64,000 nucleotides of DNA from Dillenia suffruticosa (lineage: Eukaryota; Streptophyta; Magnoliopsida; Dilleniales; Dilleniaceae), in assembly GCA_033439265.1 (NCBI GenBank), contig JAVTVX010000010.1:22619056-22683055 (forward strand), read 5' to 3'. Made by a program: the position numbers and the translations under genes. Below are positions 1 to 12,850 of the stretch, piece by piece. The notes below the pieces were generated by a model. The model saw nothing but the letters and a program-made list of their open reading frames with translations, had not been told where the DNA came from and did not search any database. Position 1 is the first letter of the stretch; each line of letters begins with the position of its first letter.

Positions 1-1114
1 GATAGTTAATCAAAATAAAATAATAATAATATATTTTTTTGATAATTAGTCATAAGATTTTTCATCAGTAATTTCAATTTTTATGGATTAAAAACATTTT
101 TTTTGGAAGAAAAATTGCAGAAAATATTTTATAACAATTCTTGGTAACAAGGTTGTGAAACTATCGATGTTTTTGGATAGAATTTTTTTTTTCAAAAACC
201 TTTTATAATTTGCATATCCCACAAAAAATTTGTCAAGCATGTAACTTTATAGTGCATTGGAAGTACATAAATAATTTGCTTATTTAATTATAATTTTTCT
301 TTTTATGTTATTTATTTTATAATTAATAATTAAATATTTGATAATTTTAGATTTTTATTATAAGAAATAACCATTTCAATATTTTTATAAATAATTAATA
401 TTTGTTTAAATTATTTTTATTTTTATATTTTTGTTTTCTATGTTCTTATAAAATAGTATTTTGTAGTTTACCCTTTTAGTTTCCGTGGAATAGCTGCTTT
501 CCACTCCACACTCACATGGCCAGCTGCAGGATAAAACACGTGAAGCCATTGTCTTTTATGGGTATTTAGTCAGACTTGCAATTGGTCGCATGGGATCTTT
601 ACGCAAACAAGATAACAGGCGGAGGGAAGCGATGGGAGACGGAACTAGGCCAAAACGGTGTCAAATGGCGTTACCCTTTTCTTGGACACCGTAATCAAAG
701 AGTTGAAGGTTACTCTTTTCTTTTTTTTTTTTTGTTTTGCTATTCCGATTGGTATTTAAAATCATATTTCAATTAATCAGATTCAGAATTTATAATGACT
801 TGGGATTATAATTTTAATATAGTTTTTTTCATATTCATATCGTTAGTTAAACTTAAAAATTTAATTAAGTAACCTAATAACACATCCCACTAAATCAATT
901 ATTACGTTCCTTTTTTCGAGCACCGAAATCAAGGAGACGCAGGTGATTGCATGTGACTCGCAGCATCAATAGTTGTCTCTTATTCGAGAAGGCTAGGAAT
1001 TTTTTTTTAAGACCAGATAAAAAAACTCTGTAACCAACCGCTAGTGACTAGCCTTACTCCCCATTATAATTATAATATTCAATCCTTTGAGCCAAAGCAC
1101 ACGACAGCCTAATC
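1..1114. other. AT-rich intergenic DNA
   Basis: No gene is visible. The stretch is strongly AT-rich with short homopolymers. The short open frame starting at 576 has no family resemblance I recognise and ends in a low-complexity Phe-rich stretch, so I do not call it a gene. The last 50 bases are a plausible old promoter for the P450 remnant. Confidence 0.6.
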
Positions 1115-3258
1115 ATGATACAACTATTAATAAATTGGCCAATTGTTATCACCTTCCAAGTTCTTCCCATTTCTTTCCTCATCTACCTCAACAAATTCAA
1201 ACAATAGAAAAGCAAAGAAACTCTGGTGGTAGCTGCACCGGAACCACCTGGAGCATGGCCAATCATCGGCCACCTCCTCCAGCTAGCCAGGCCCACGGCT
1301 ATCTGTCGAACCCTTGGCGCCATGGCTGACCTATACGGACCAGCTTTTATGATCTGGTTCGGCGTCCGTCCAGCCTTTGTGGTCAGCAGTTGGGAATTGA
1401 CGAAGGAATGTTTTGTTACCAATGACAAGAAGCTAGCCTACAGGCCAAGAAGTGCTGCTGCAAAATTACATGACTTATGGCTATGCAATGATGGGGTTCG
1501 CGCCTTATGGGCCTCATTGGAGAAGAGTGCGAAAAATCGCGACTCTGGTGTTGCTGTCAACCTGGAGGATGCAGTAGCTCAGCTAAATAAGAATGGGGAA
1601 ATCAGTTTGGCAATAAAAGAGTTATATAAGTTGTGTAAGGATTGTCCTATAAAGGTAGATATGAAGCAGTGGTTTGAGGACTTACAATGAATATTATGGT
1701 CAAGATGGTGGCGGGAAAGCAGTGCGTGGACAATTTGGGAACAAATTTTGATATTGATGGAGGTCAGTTTTTGGACACAAGAGAGAGGTTTTTCAATCTG
1801 ACAGTTGTCCCGGTGATATCTGATATTATGCCGTTTCTTCCATGGTTGGATTTTAATGAAAGAACCTTGAAGAGAACGGCTAGAGAGATGGATGTGATCA
1901 TGCAGCAATGGTTGATGGAGCATAGGCAACGAAAAGGAACATTACAGTCCGAAGATCCACAGGATTTCATTGACATTATACTTTCCATCTTTGATGGCGA
2001 TGAGGAAATGTTTCATGGATTTGACAAGGATACCGTTGCAAAGGCAGCTTCAATGGTACTTTATGGTATTTATTCATTGCATTCATTGAATTAATTTAAA
2101 TTGTGAAATATTATACAAACAGTATTTCTTTTAAAAAAAATTGATCTACTGACCATTTTTTTCAATGAAGATTAGTCATTTAAAATTATAAGATGATTTA
2201 GTCATTTCAATAACCCAACATCGCCAAACTAAAAATTTACATATGGGAGTCAAATATAATATGTATTTAGAGTCATAGGTTTTGGGGGTGAGTTTTATAA
2301 TTTTTAGAAACAAAAAAAAATATTGGAAATTATAATTTTTAAAATTATTTATTTAATATATTTTTTTCTCCGGGGAGCTGCCTGCCTCCATTTGTCCCTG
2401 ACCTTGCCCTGCCCAACACTATGAGCAAAATTTACCTCGATTGAATTGCACTATTACTCATATATGTAAGTGTCTTCACAATAGACTCAATAAATTTTCA
2501 CATATAACGATTACTTTCAACTCCATTTGATATTAAGATCAAGAGATGAGGAAGTGGTTTCACACATACGCTGGCTATGATACTGGCGGGCACAGACACA
2601 ACAGCCGTGTCCTTAACATCAGCTCTCTCTTTACTCTTAAACCATCCACAAATCCTTAAGAAGGCTCGGGAAGAGTTAGACATCCGTATTGGCAGAGACC
2701 GACAAATCAGAGAGACCAACATGGACAAATTTGTATTCTTACAAGCCAGAGTCAAGGAGACGATGCACTTATACCCAGCAGGACCATTAGCAATTCCACA
2801 TGAGGCAATCAAGGGACTGCGAAATCAGAGGCTTTCAAGTGAAGGCTAGAGCAGAAGTGCTAATAAATTTGTGGAAGTTGCATCGTGATTCAAGGGTGCG
2901 GTCTGATCCATTAGAGTTCAAGCCAGAGAGGTTCCAAACAGATGCTCATAAGGACAAGGATGTAAGAGGTCAGCATTTTGAGTTGATCCCATATGGGTTG
3001 TGTAGGAAATCCTGTCCTGGCATGTCATTTGCACTGCTCACTATCCATATGACCCTAGCTTGTTTGCTTTACTCATTTGAGCAGAAGATACCTACAGATT
3101 GTTCAAACAAATCAGGAGACGGCTATATTGACATAACTGAAGGGTCAGGGTTGACTATGCCAGAAGTTACTCCATTGCATGTCCTGCTTTCTCCTCGTCT
3201 TCCAAATTTCCTACTATTTGTTGTGCATAAATTTGTTCTGTCCGTCTCTGCATATTAA
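1115..3258 (+). pseudogene. CYP82-type cytochrome P450 pseudogene
   Basis: Remnant of a heme-thiolate monooxygenase of the plant CYP82 family, normally about 520 aa and anchored in the ER. Seen: an N-terminal anchor from the ATG at 1115, the proline hinge (PEPPGAWPIIGH), the I-helix motif AGTDTT (about 2583-2600), the PERF region, and a heme loop ending RKSCPG with its Cys codon at 3013-3015. One intron of about 0.5 kb (roughly 2055-2576) lies before the I-helix, near the family's usual position. It is broken: an in-frame TAG at 1205-1207, frame changes near 1470, 1684 and 2810, and His for Arg in the K-helix ExxR motif (codon 2766-2768, CAC, probably from CGC). The heme loop also has Cys where Gly is usual. 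The reading frame can be followed to 3258, although the family normally ends shortly after the RLP motif near 3210. The substrate cannot be inferred. Confidence 0.9.
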
Positions 3259-5880
3259 CTGTAGCCAAGTGCATATAATAAAGTAGTCTTAAATTTGGGT
3301 ATAAATGAAAATCTTAAAAACAAATTTTTAGGCAAAAGGAATGTGAGCTTACCACTATACATGTTTCCATCGTCCATTGAATTTACCGGTACCTAATTGT
3401 TTGGATGATTGAATGCCTGTATCCTTTAAAGAAGATTTCTATATGAAAAAAACAAGTGTCGAGAGAGTTTTACTCTAATCTCAGCTCAAATAGGATTGAG
3501 TTGGAGTTAAAATGGTTAATGGATACTTTATTTAAAAAAAAAAAATCATTCATTGAATTTTTGCTTAGTTAATGACTAACAAATATAAACCCCCCCCCCC
3601 AAAAAAAAAAAAAGATAAAGAAACAGGAGTTGTTCTTTCTGATTACTGGAAAGATAATTGAACTGATAATCACTGTTTATGTCGCAAAAGAAATTTCATT
3701 CCGTCGTGAAAATTTCATCCAGAAATTTTCTTATTCATGGCTGAGAACCATTTTGCTCGGAGAAGAAATTCCAAGGTCGCCAACTTTTAATAACTGTTGG
3801 TTAAAAAAAATTGTTTACCTCATTTCCAAGGTCGGCAACTTTTTTTTATCATATTTTAATTGTATACTTGTCTCAGATTTTTTTTTTCTTTTTTTGCCTA
3901 AGAGCAATTAACTACCGGAGAAAGCGAAGGTTCTGTCAGTTATATCTCTAAGCGACAGATGAATGAAGTGAGACCTTGACTCTGGGCCAAGCTTTATAAT
4001 TTCTCTACTCTTCCCATCTTTTTGTACTAACCTTGGTCCACATTTTAGTCTAGTAAACAGCTTTGGGCTATGGTTCACGGGATACTTGCACAGGCATGTG
4101 TATATACAATATTACCCATTGCCATCATTTTTAATCACGACTTCTTTGTAAATTTAGCTTTTTAAGCCGTTATTATGGTCATTTGTGTAAATTTCTTTAT
4201 TGTGCCTAAGATTTCCGGTCCTCAAGCCATTCTGTTGCCATCTTTAGGGGTCATTCTTGGGTATTTTTGGGTTTTGGTACCCATGCCTTGCCACCCCAAA
4301 AGCCTTAGAAAAGGCGTAAGAGATTTTCGAACCCTTTTTCCAAAAATGTTCTCAACACCTTTGGATACTCTTTTTCTGTCTTTTCATTGTTATGGATAAG
4401 AATGAAATGGCCAATCAATCGTTCCTTATCACAAATTTCTGTGGAAGCCAAAACATGCAGACGATTTCAAAGTCAAGAGCCAAGATGCTAACACGTCCTT
4501 GTACCCTCCCTCTCGTGATAAACATTTCTAAGGATGGGGGAGATTAAGACCCATCAGACAAAAATCCTACGTTAATTACATAATTGCTAACGTACGATGA
4601 GAAATGTGTTTCGCGTTTTCCGGCATTTAATTCGGAAGAAAACCGTGAACAAGTTGCTACTTAATCGTTAAGGGAATCATTTTCCTCTTGAACAGGACCA
4701 CACACTTGAAGCTGGCTTTACACGATTTTAAATTGAATGCTTGTATTTTATTTTTATTTTTATTTTTATTTATTTTTTAACACGACATTTGAATTTCAGA
4801 ATATGGATAGAAAGAGATATTGTGCCGTGACCACTCTTTTCTTTTCCTTCCTCAATTTTGTTCTCTGTCAGTTAAACCCTCCTCATTGAACTTTAAAAGT
4901 AGAGGCTTTTTCTTTGGCTGCATCTGTCTCCCACGAATTTTTTCTTTTCTTTTCTTCTTTTGTGTGGGAATGGAAGGGTTCATGACGGATAAAAATTTCA
5001 AATTAATAGAATCAGTGTTTAAGTCAAAATTTTTGACATTTTTAAGATTTTTTTGGGTTACGTAATATAGAGTAAGTGTCCCATACGAACACTAAAGAAA
5101 TTAGTGACAGACAGAACTCGAATCGAATGTGCTTCTTGAGGGAGATTACCGAGTTTATTAACCACTAAATTATGTTTACTTATGCTGATTTTTTCTAACG
5201 TATGCACTAAAATGTATTCTATTATAAATTGTGTTAAATTTTATTTTCAATTAAATTATGTAAAATAATCAAAGTGGATATTTTTAGTATTATTGAAGTC
5301 ATCGCATTGTATATTTATGACTTTTTATTAAAGAAAAACAAAAAAAAAATTCTTTTTTTTTTAAAAAAAAAAATTGTTGCGAGTTGTAATTCATTATGTG
5401 TTGTTTTATTCCATTTTAGAGAGAGAGAGAGAGACCTACTAATTTGGCAAATATTCGGCTCTGCAGGGAATGCACTATTATTTCTATTTTAATTTTATTT
5501 TTTAGTTAGAGAAGTTTTGAATCTTGAACCTTAGGATCGGAAAAGAGATTGTGACCAATTATTTCTGTTTTCTAGGAACAAAAACAGTCCGAAACAGGTT
5601 AGAATCGTTAGATTATATTGATTGTGTGGGCCCTTAAACCTAAAAGCCCACGATTGGGATGACTCATCAATTGGGTCGACAATCACATGTGTTGCTCTTC
5701 CAATACAATCAAATCATCTGAACCTACATATATTAAATTAAATAATATAATTATTCTTTACTCCCCTTGCATGCGCGGGTTCATTAACACCACTCGAATA
5801 AAATATATTTTTTTCTTTCCAAATTATTTTGTATTTTTCTTGACGTTGAATATTTAACCTTGTCAACAAGCTTTATAATT
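3259..5880. other. Intergenic DNA, no gene seen
   Basis: AT-rich spacer. It holds homopolymer runs (poly-C then poly-A at 3591-3613) and short pieces that look like SINE tails, for example around 3440-3545 and 5090-5170. No open frame here resembles a known family. Confidence 0.5.
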
Positions 5881-5899
5881 CAAAAGTATCAGAAAACCT

Positions 5900-6100
5900 G
5901 TTTCAACTGACAGACGATGAATTTAATGAAATATGACGTTAAATTTCTTATTTAAGATACCAAATTTGACTCATAACTTGGATCTAAAGCAAATTATGCT
6001 AAAATGGTAACCCCTAAATGGATCACTATAAGTCTCAGATCGGATTAGTCAAAATATGAATTCAGATACCGATTAGTATAGTATCATAAAAAAAAAAGAA
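5900..6100 (+). repeat. SINE-like repeat with poly(A) end
   Basis: The segment ends in an A-rich tail at about 6088-6100. Its last 100 bases (starting CTAAAATGGTAACCCC and ending GATTAGTATAGTAT) closely match 49650-49750, which also ends in poly(A). That arrangement suggests a tRNA-derived SINE family. The 5' end is uncertain. Confidence 0.5.
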
Positions 6101-6639
6101 AACCTGTTTCATTACTTGTGCACGTGTGTGAACCTATATATAAATAGTGTTAATAATAAAAAAATTATAAATTTTAAACTATTTTATAGAAAAATTTGAT
6201 ATTTATTTCCAAAATTTTATACTTTCTATGAAAATATTTTAATTAGTTAAAAAATTAGTATATAAATAAAATAAAATAAAAAAAAGTTCTGTAAAATTGT
6301 CCATTCGACTAATAATCTTTCATGGAAATCTTTGTTATTATAACCAATAATAATATAAGTTACATAGCCCAACAGAGCTGTTAATCACCGGTATACTAAA
6401 ACAGTACTGGGAATATTTTTACACTATTATCTTGTTTAATTGCTGATGAGTAAATACAAAACCAAATAAAATTCTTAAACTGGATTCTGACCAACCTCAA
6501 ACCTATAACACACACTATTTCCACTTCTATCAGCAATCAAAAACCAAGGAAATTTACAAAGTCTTGACTTCAGATCTTATCGCCTCTATCTAGGGCAACG
6601 CTCTCTTTGTAATCAAAGAAGAAAAAAACCCAAGGAAAT

Positions 6640-7533
6640 TTAGAGCCTCCATAGAGTCAAATCCATGTCAAGGTTATCATCATCATCCCACGTATAACCT
6701 CCGCTCATGGCAGGTGGTGTAAGCATCATAGCCTCCGCCATGCTGTCAATAAAGCCCGGCATGTTACACAGCGCCTCCTCATCCAAAAACAATGGAGTAA
6801 GAACACTACTTGTCTCAGAAGATTCCAGAGTCTTCTCGGAGCCGATCACCAAGGAATCAGAATCTCCACAAGAAGATTCTATCTTCTGATGATCACTCTC
6901 AGTCTCAACGTTAGTCAAGTCAACTAAAGACGGTTTGGAAACCTCTTCCAAGCATGAGTTTGTGCATGTCATACCACTGACAGACATACTGGGAACCTCG
7001 ACCTTGGATATGGAATCAACTGCTGTCGAACTCGGGGAAGATTGTGAAGTTGATGTGGAAGGAGAGAAGGCCTTGGCGGCTTCAAAAGCCGCGGCTTGAA
7101 TGTCCTTAGCTGCAGAAGACTTGGCTCGAGGAAAGAGCCAAGCCGAGTCAGGAAAGTTGAGCAAAGCCGCTTTACCACGAAGTGCTATAGCCGCCACATC
7201 ATGTGCCCTAGCAGCCATTTCAGGACAAAGGAAAGTACCAAGCCATATTCTTGACTTCTTGTTCGGCTCGCGCACTTCGCACACCCATTTGTTTCCATTT
7301 CTGCGCCGCACGCCTCTATATATAGGGTGTCTTGTCTCTTTGAACTTCTTCCTTCCCGCCTTTCGCTTGTGTGACACCACAGGCGTTGGATCATTGCTCG
7401 TAGATGTTGGAGAATTAGGATTCGATGAAGACAATGAAGAACTTGATGATGAAAAAGAAGACGAGGAGTCATCGTTCATGTTCAAATCCATTAACACCAA
7501 AACCAGTACCAAGATAGGTTGGTAAAAAGACAA
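6640..7533 (-). CDS. CBF/DREB1: CBF/DREB1-like AP2/ERF transcription factor
   Basis: Intronless frame of 297 aa, nuclear DNA-binding factor. The AP2 domain (about residues 71-128) begins [20 protein letters not shown]. It is preceded by the CBF signature ([15 protein letters not shown], 56-70) and followed by a DSAW motif (129-132), the pair that defines the DREB1/CBF group. Val84 and Glu89 match the DREB-type pair that selects CCGAC (DRE/CRT) sites. The acidic C-terminus has the usual [10 protein letters not shown]-like stretch but ends LWRL rather than the common LWSY. The N-terminus is a Ser-rich run. The true start may be Met15 (7489-7491) or Met19, since residues 1-14 are hydrophobic and not CBF-like. 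Family knowledge: induction by cold, drought or salt. No break is seen. Confidence 0.93.
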   Translation of the reverse strand: MSFYQPILVLVLVLMDLNMNDDSSSSFSSSSSSLSSSNPNSPTSTSNDPTPVVSHKRKAGRKKFKETRHPIYRGVRRRNGNKWVCEVREPNKKSRIWLGTFLCPEMAARAHDVAAIALRGKAALLNFPDSAWLFPRAKSSAAKDIQAAAFEAAKAFSPSTSTSQSSPSSTAVDSISKVEVPSMSVSGMTCTNSCLEEVSKPSLVDLTNVETESDHQKIESSCGDSDSLVIGSEKTLESSETSSVLTPLFLDEEALCNMPGFIDSMAEAMMLTPPAMSGGYTWDDDDNLDMDLTLWRL

Positions 7534-7792
7534 GGTAGATATGTATCAAGTATTTCAAGGGAGTATTAGGAGTGGTGTGAAACAATATTGGAGTCGTTAA
7601 AGAGAAAATATGATTCTCTCTCTCTAATAAAAGAGTGAGAATAGTTTGGAATGTGAAAAGGGCACTACTTTTGAGGTTGTTGTTTCTGGTCTGAGGAAGT
7701 GGGAGCTCACAAAAATAAGAGGACGGGCCGGGGAGGGAGGTGAAGTGGGCTCCTAGTCCTGCGAAGTGGACACGAAAATAGACACGGAAAAA

Positions 7793-7847
7793 CACGTGCG
7801 AGACGCTGTCAGTTGAAGCACGTGAAAAACGCAACCGCATCCACGTG
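7793..7847. promoter_or_regulatory. Cluster of three G-boxes upstream of the CBF-like gene
   Basis: Palindromic CACGTG hexamers occur at 7793-7798, 7819-7824 and 7842-7847, about 260-315 bp upstream of the longest CBF-like frame on the minus strand. A fourth lies at 8121-8126. CACGTG binds bHLH and bZIP factors (PIF, ABF/AREB types), which are known regulators of CBF genes. Binding is inferred from the motif only. Confidence 0.6.
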
Positions 7848-7922
7848 TGAAAAATGAATCAGCCGGAGTACGTTTGACTTGGCAGTTTGCTCGGAAAGGT
7901 AGAACTTACCTACAAGATGTAC

Positions 7923-7963
7923 AGGTGAGGTGAGGTGAGAGGTGAGGTGAGTTGAGTTGAGGT
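7923..7963. repeat. GTGAG/GTTGAG short tandem repeat
   Basis: Repeats of GTGAG, changing to GTTGAG, run for about 40 bases in the distal promoter of the CBF-like gene. It is a simple repeat and a probable length-variable site. Confidence 0.8.
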
Positions 7964-8189
7964 CAAGCCATTCCCCGTCTGCTTGTTGACCACAGCATTC
8001 CAACGCCTTTTGTTTCTTTCAATTATAGTTTTCTTCTATCACTTAATAACACATGGAAATAAAATGAATAGATCGCCGCACAACCCAATGTCTTCTGCGA
8101 ATATGATTTTGCCACATCGCCACGTGATTTTTCAAAACTCTAATAAATTTTTATTTAAATTAAAAGGAAATTTATATATGTATTAAATA

Positions 8190-9376
8190 AATAAATAAAT
8201 AAAACTACTCAGAAACTGAAGTAGTCGTTAATTATCTATTATTTATCTAATTCCTATTTTTTACTATCACATTTGTATATGCTTCATGGATCGATTCGGG
8301 CAACAAATACTTGAAGAAGAGTGATTTAAAAAAATAAAAATAAAAAATTGCTACAGAATATTTTAATTGTTTCCAACTAGGGCAAACCGATGAATTTAAT
8401 TGTGTATTTGTGATTATTAACTTTATTATTTTTTATAATAGTGGTGATTATAATCACTGTCTTCCAATTATACACCGATAAATATATCTTACATACATAA
8501 TATCACAAATTATACATATAAGATAGTATATAGGCTAAAACCCCTTTTTCTTAATGTAATTCTCAAAATCAAATGTTGGATCTTGACTAAAGAAAATCAT
8601 ATTCTCCTACAAGTTGTATTAGGTTTTAGATGCATTTGAGTATTTTCGACTAGTAACTTATTTATTTTGTTACATCATGTGGCTTATGCCGAAGATATAA
8701 ATCTGAATCTACTTGTATTAATAGTTCATGAACTACATATTATGTGGATGAATGCCTTGATTATCAGCATTTTTGTGAACGGATAGTAATATGCTCAAAC
8801 CAAAAATTTTACCATAGGTCAAATCTTGCTAGTAATATCAAAGTGATGGCTACGCTAATACATCCATTCTAACTTATATTACACGAACCTCTTGCACATT
8901 CTCTCACCTTCACACTCTATTTAACAATTATGTACCAAAAATAATTTAAGACAAAGCCAGAAAAACCTACTCATCTATCTTTACTTTTATTGGAAAATAA
9001 AAACAATCACTTACCACTTTTTGTCATTTACACAGTTAAATTATTTTTTTAACACCTTTAACCTAATATTTCTATTTAAAAATTACTTGTTAAACACTTA
9101 AACTATTTATCTTATGAAAAAATTAAAAAATTTAAGTCAAAAATTAAAAATAAGTAGTTAAGCCAAACAATGTGCTCTAAGTTCTATTTTCCTAGTTAAT
9201 TTCTTTTTTACTTATTTACAAAACAAATTCAACTAAAAGCAAATATCAGTTAACAGATGTAATAAGAAAGGAAATATGGTAAAGTAGTACCTTTCTTCCT
9301 TGAACAACAAAAAATATAAAATATAAAAAATTAAGTTATTTTTCTTTCGTTGGATGACGTTCTGTCTCTCTCTCTC

Positions 9377-9416
<40 letters not shown>

Positions 9417-11690
9417 AGGGAAAATGGGTTAGGGAAAATTTTGCAAAAATGGAATTTTTTTTTCTAATCTCTAACAAGAAAATGAATAATTTACACTAGC
9501 TTAGCTTATGCACTCATTATGGTTTATCTTGAAGGGTTTCATCATTTTTTGTGACTCAATTCCTCTAAAGATGATAACAAGCATCACCATCGGTAATTAG
9601 TCGGTCGAGTGGATAAGGTCGCTTGGCTCATTAATCAAGAACTTGAATTCAAAATTTAAAAATAAAATAAATTATATTAAAAGATCTCATTCCCGGAAGG
9701 AAGAAAAGGGTCGATTAGTTAGGATGAAATGTTGAACATCAGTCGTCCTGTGTAAGAGGGGAAAAAATAGACTTTTTAATTTATTCATGTCACATTCACA
9801 ATTTTTTTTAATCTATGCATTTATTGTGTTAATATGGTTTCCCATACAAATCACAATAAACTCGTTATAATGGGAAAAAAATAGACTTTCCCGTGTGAGG
9901 GGGGTTGAAATGTTGGACATCAGTCGTCCAAAAATATGGGTCGATTAGCAGGCCAATGTTTCTCTCATGGCCGACGTGGATGGTTTTAATCTATGTATTA
10001 ACTTTTTTTGCTGGGGGGAGGGGATAAGAGTAAATTTATTTAAACTAAAAAATCCAGTAATTTGACTAAAGATTTTAGCTTATCTTTCTCGAAAAATAAC
10101 ATAATTTTTTTGGCCTCACTACATATTTGTAAAATCTCTCCATCTAAGCTTTATATTTTAGGAAAAAGGGTGCAGGGAGAACATATTGTAACTATATATC
10201 TCAATAGACATTACTATAAAGAAGTACTACTATCTTGTTGGTCCAGTAACAAGAATATTGCATTCTTTTAACTTATAAATTCTGGACTATGAGAGAGTTC
10301 GTTCTTAACATATCCGATAATTAAGTCAAGTAAAATTAGTTAAAATTAATAAATTGATTATCAGATACTAATCGATCAAATTCAAAAAAATTAATAACAA
10401 AAAATTTTTTTATTCATTGAAAAATGCAAATCATATTTAATTTTTATTATTATTATTTAATGGAGAATCATCTCACAAGTTTGCAGTTGCCATGGTAAAG
10501 GAGTATGAACGCCGACTAGCCTTGGGTAAAGGTGGATATGGGTTGACTGCATTTAGTAAAATTATTATAATTGTTAGAATTTTATTATAATTATTTTAGG
10601 TAAACGTAGCCTTTTCAATTTATTCATCTCACGTGGCATTGATCAATCCTTGACCTCCCCCTCACCCGAACGGATGGAAAATTGGGACAAGGAGACAAAT
10701 TAAGTCGCGCATTTCAAAGTAGTCTACGAATTCTACGTCAACACCTAAGAAAAGAAAATTTGGTACACCGTGGCTATGACGTGTGAGTCAACTTTCCCAA
10801 TGTGGGGGTATTTGGTCAATTCTATGAATCCGTCGACTATTTTTTTTTTTTTTTAATGTCTTCTAAAGATCATAGCAAGCTTTTAAAATAAAACAAATAA
10901 TTTCCATTGGCAAGTTTGCCCTGCATTTTTAAAACCGACAGAAAGTTACCGGTGGTTAATATTTTTGACATTTTACCCCGCCTTTAAATATTTACCTCTT
11001 ATAATTTACTCCATTACAAAATAATAATGATAACAATAATGATAATAATAATAATAATACACATAAAATTCAAATAAAAAAATCGACCTCACTTTCTTTT
11101 TCCAATGCCCTAAAGAAAAGAAACCCATTACCCTCAAAATTTGTTACACCAAAAATTGTCCAGTCTTAAGTCCCAGCCATTGAAAAAAAGAGAGAACCTC
11201 AAACTGGTTCCCGGAGTATGCAAATAAAAGACCAATGATTCCAAAGACGTTAAATTGAAGATATTAGATAGACCAATACATTGTCGACAGACATTAAGAA
11301 ACCCAAAGAAGCTTCGAGTGAATAGCAGAAGAAGGGTATTGATATGATTTCCAAAAAGCCAAAGAGCCCAATTAACTCCGAATGAAGAATCGATATATAA
11401 TACATCCTATGTGACTATTAATTCTATGAATACCTCAAAAGAATGTAAGATCCTCGAATTCAAGTATCCAGGAAGTGGAGAGGGGAGGGGGTGCTGCTAA
11501 CCAAAGGAGTTCGCACAAATCTATGGATTTCAAATTGTGAATGGCAACATATAGAAGAGAAAGAAAAAAAATTAAAAGGACCGGACTGTTTTGAGTTAAG
11601 TATAGGGGAATGGAAAAAAATGATTTGGGAAAATCAATCTTTCGATAGACCCCACAATATTTAGACCAAATTAATTGAATAAAACTCAGA
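8190..11690. other. Intergenic DNA with scattered repeat pieces
   Basis: No gene seen. It holds a pure CT tract (9361-9412) and a sequence with tRNA-like box motifs near 9595-9660. A short motif (ATGTTG-A/G-ACATCAGTCGTCC) occurs at about 9729 and again at about 9909, which suggests a local duplication. Another possible SINE tail is at 10290-10400. Confidence 0.5.
9361..9412 (+). repeat. (CT)n microsatellite
   Basis: Nearly pure CT dinucleotide tract with one CC interruption. Confidence 0.9.
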
Positions 11691-11699
11691 TCAGTTGGT

Positions 11700-12850
11700 A
11701 AAAAAAAATTAAAAGGTGAGGTGTTCTTCTTTGAGATATATTAATCTCATTAAAGATATGTATGGAGGAGCAATAATCGGCATAAGAATTTGTGAGAGTT
11801 TGAGTGATAGTTTTCCCCATTAACATTGGAATCCGTCAAAGTTTAGCATTAATTTCCTTACTCTTTGCAATAGTGATACACGAAATCATAAAAAATATTC
11901 AAAATGAAATACTATGGTATATATTTTTTATAAATAATATAGTGTTAGTTGATAAAATTAGGGTGAGTGTTAGTGCTAAACTAGAGTTATGGAAACTCAC
12001 ACCGGAATCTATAGAGTTTAGATTGAATAGATCGAAAACCGAATATATGACATGTAGATTAGCGACAATTATAGGAATGACGAAATAACGATTATATTAG
12101 ATGGGCAAGACGTATAAAAAAATGAACGATTTAAATATTTAGATTTTATCATTCAAAATGATGATAATATAAATGGAGATATAAATTATAGGATCCAAGC
12201 GAGTTGGATGAAATGGAGAAAAACATCCGGAATTTTTTACGATCGCACAATGACATTGCATTTGAAGGGAAATTTTATAGGACCGCGGTTAGACCTGTAC
12301 TATTATATAGTACTGAATGTTGAACTATTAACTAACGATAAGAATAAAAAATGGATATAACAAAAATGAGAATATTTGGATAGATGTATAGAAAAACTAG
12401 AAAATATAGAGTTAGAAATGAAAAGATTCGTAACAAGTTAGTAGTTAGTTCAATTGTGGATAAAATGTGAGAGTGTTGTCTGAGCTGGTTCGGGTATATG
12501 TAAAGAAAATCCAAAAATGCACCGGTTAGGAGAATGAGAACTTAAATATAGGAAAAATAGTAAAACGTAAAGGTAAATCGCTGAAAATTTGGATATAAGT
12601 TATCCGTAAAGACATGGAAATTAAATGTTTAAAAGAGGAAATGGTCTTGGATAGGAATGAATGGCGTAGAGGAATCCGCACAATTTAAATCAATATATTT
12701 TCAATATCTGTCTATTGATCTATTTATTTTTTTTTGTTTTATTTTTATTTATTTATTTATTTATTTATTTTTTAAATTTATCTCTCAAATAACTAATCTT
12801 AAATATTAGAATTAAGGTATAGTTTGTTATTGTTGTTGTTGTGATATGTA
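11700..12850 (+). mobile_element. Degraded RTE-clade LINE, 3' part
   Basis: The plus strand reads as the second half of an RTE-type reverse transcriptase. It starts with a KDMYGGA-like stretch (about 11750), then a SLALISLLFAIVIHEI block, then a stretch ending KLELWKLTPESIEFRL. The C-terminal end resembles the RTE GHVQRRP and EWRRGIRTI motifs (about 12490-12690). The catalytic FADD box now reads FINN (about 11925-11936). Many stops break the frame. It ends with a TTG-rich tail (about 12825-12842), typical of plant RTE elements. The 5' end is missing, as is usual for LINEs. It is old and inactive. Confidence 0.8.

Noticed and set aside
7100-7525. 141-codon frame on the plus strand
   Set aside because: Antisense to the AP2 domain of the CBF-like gene.
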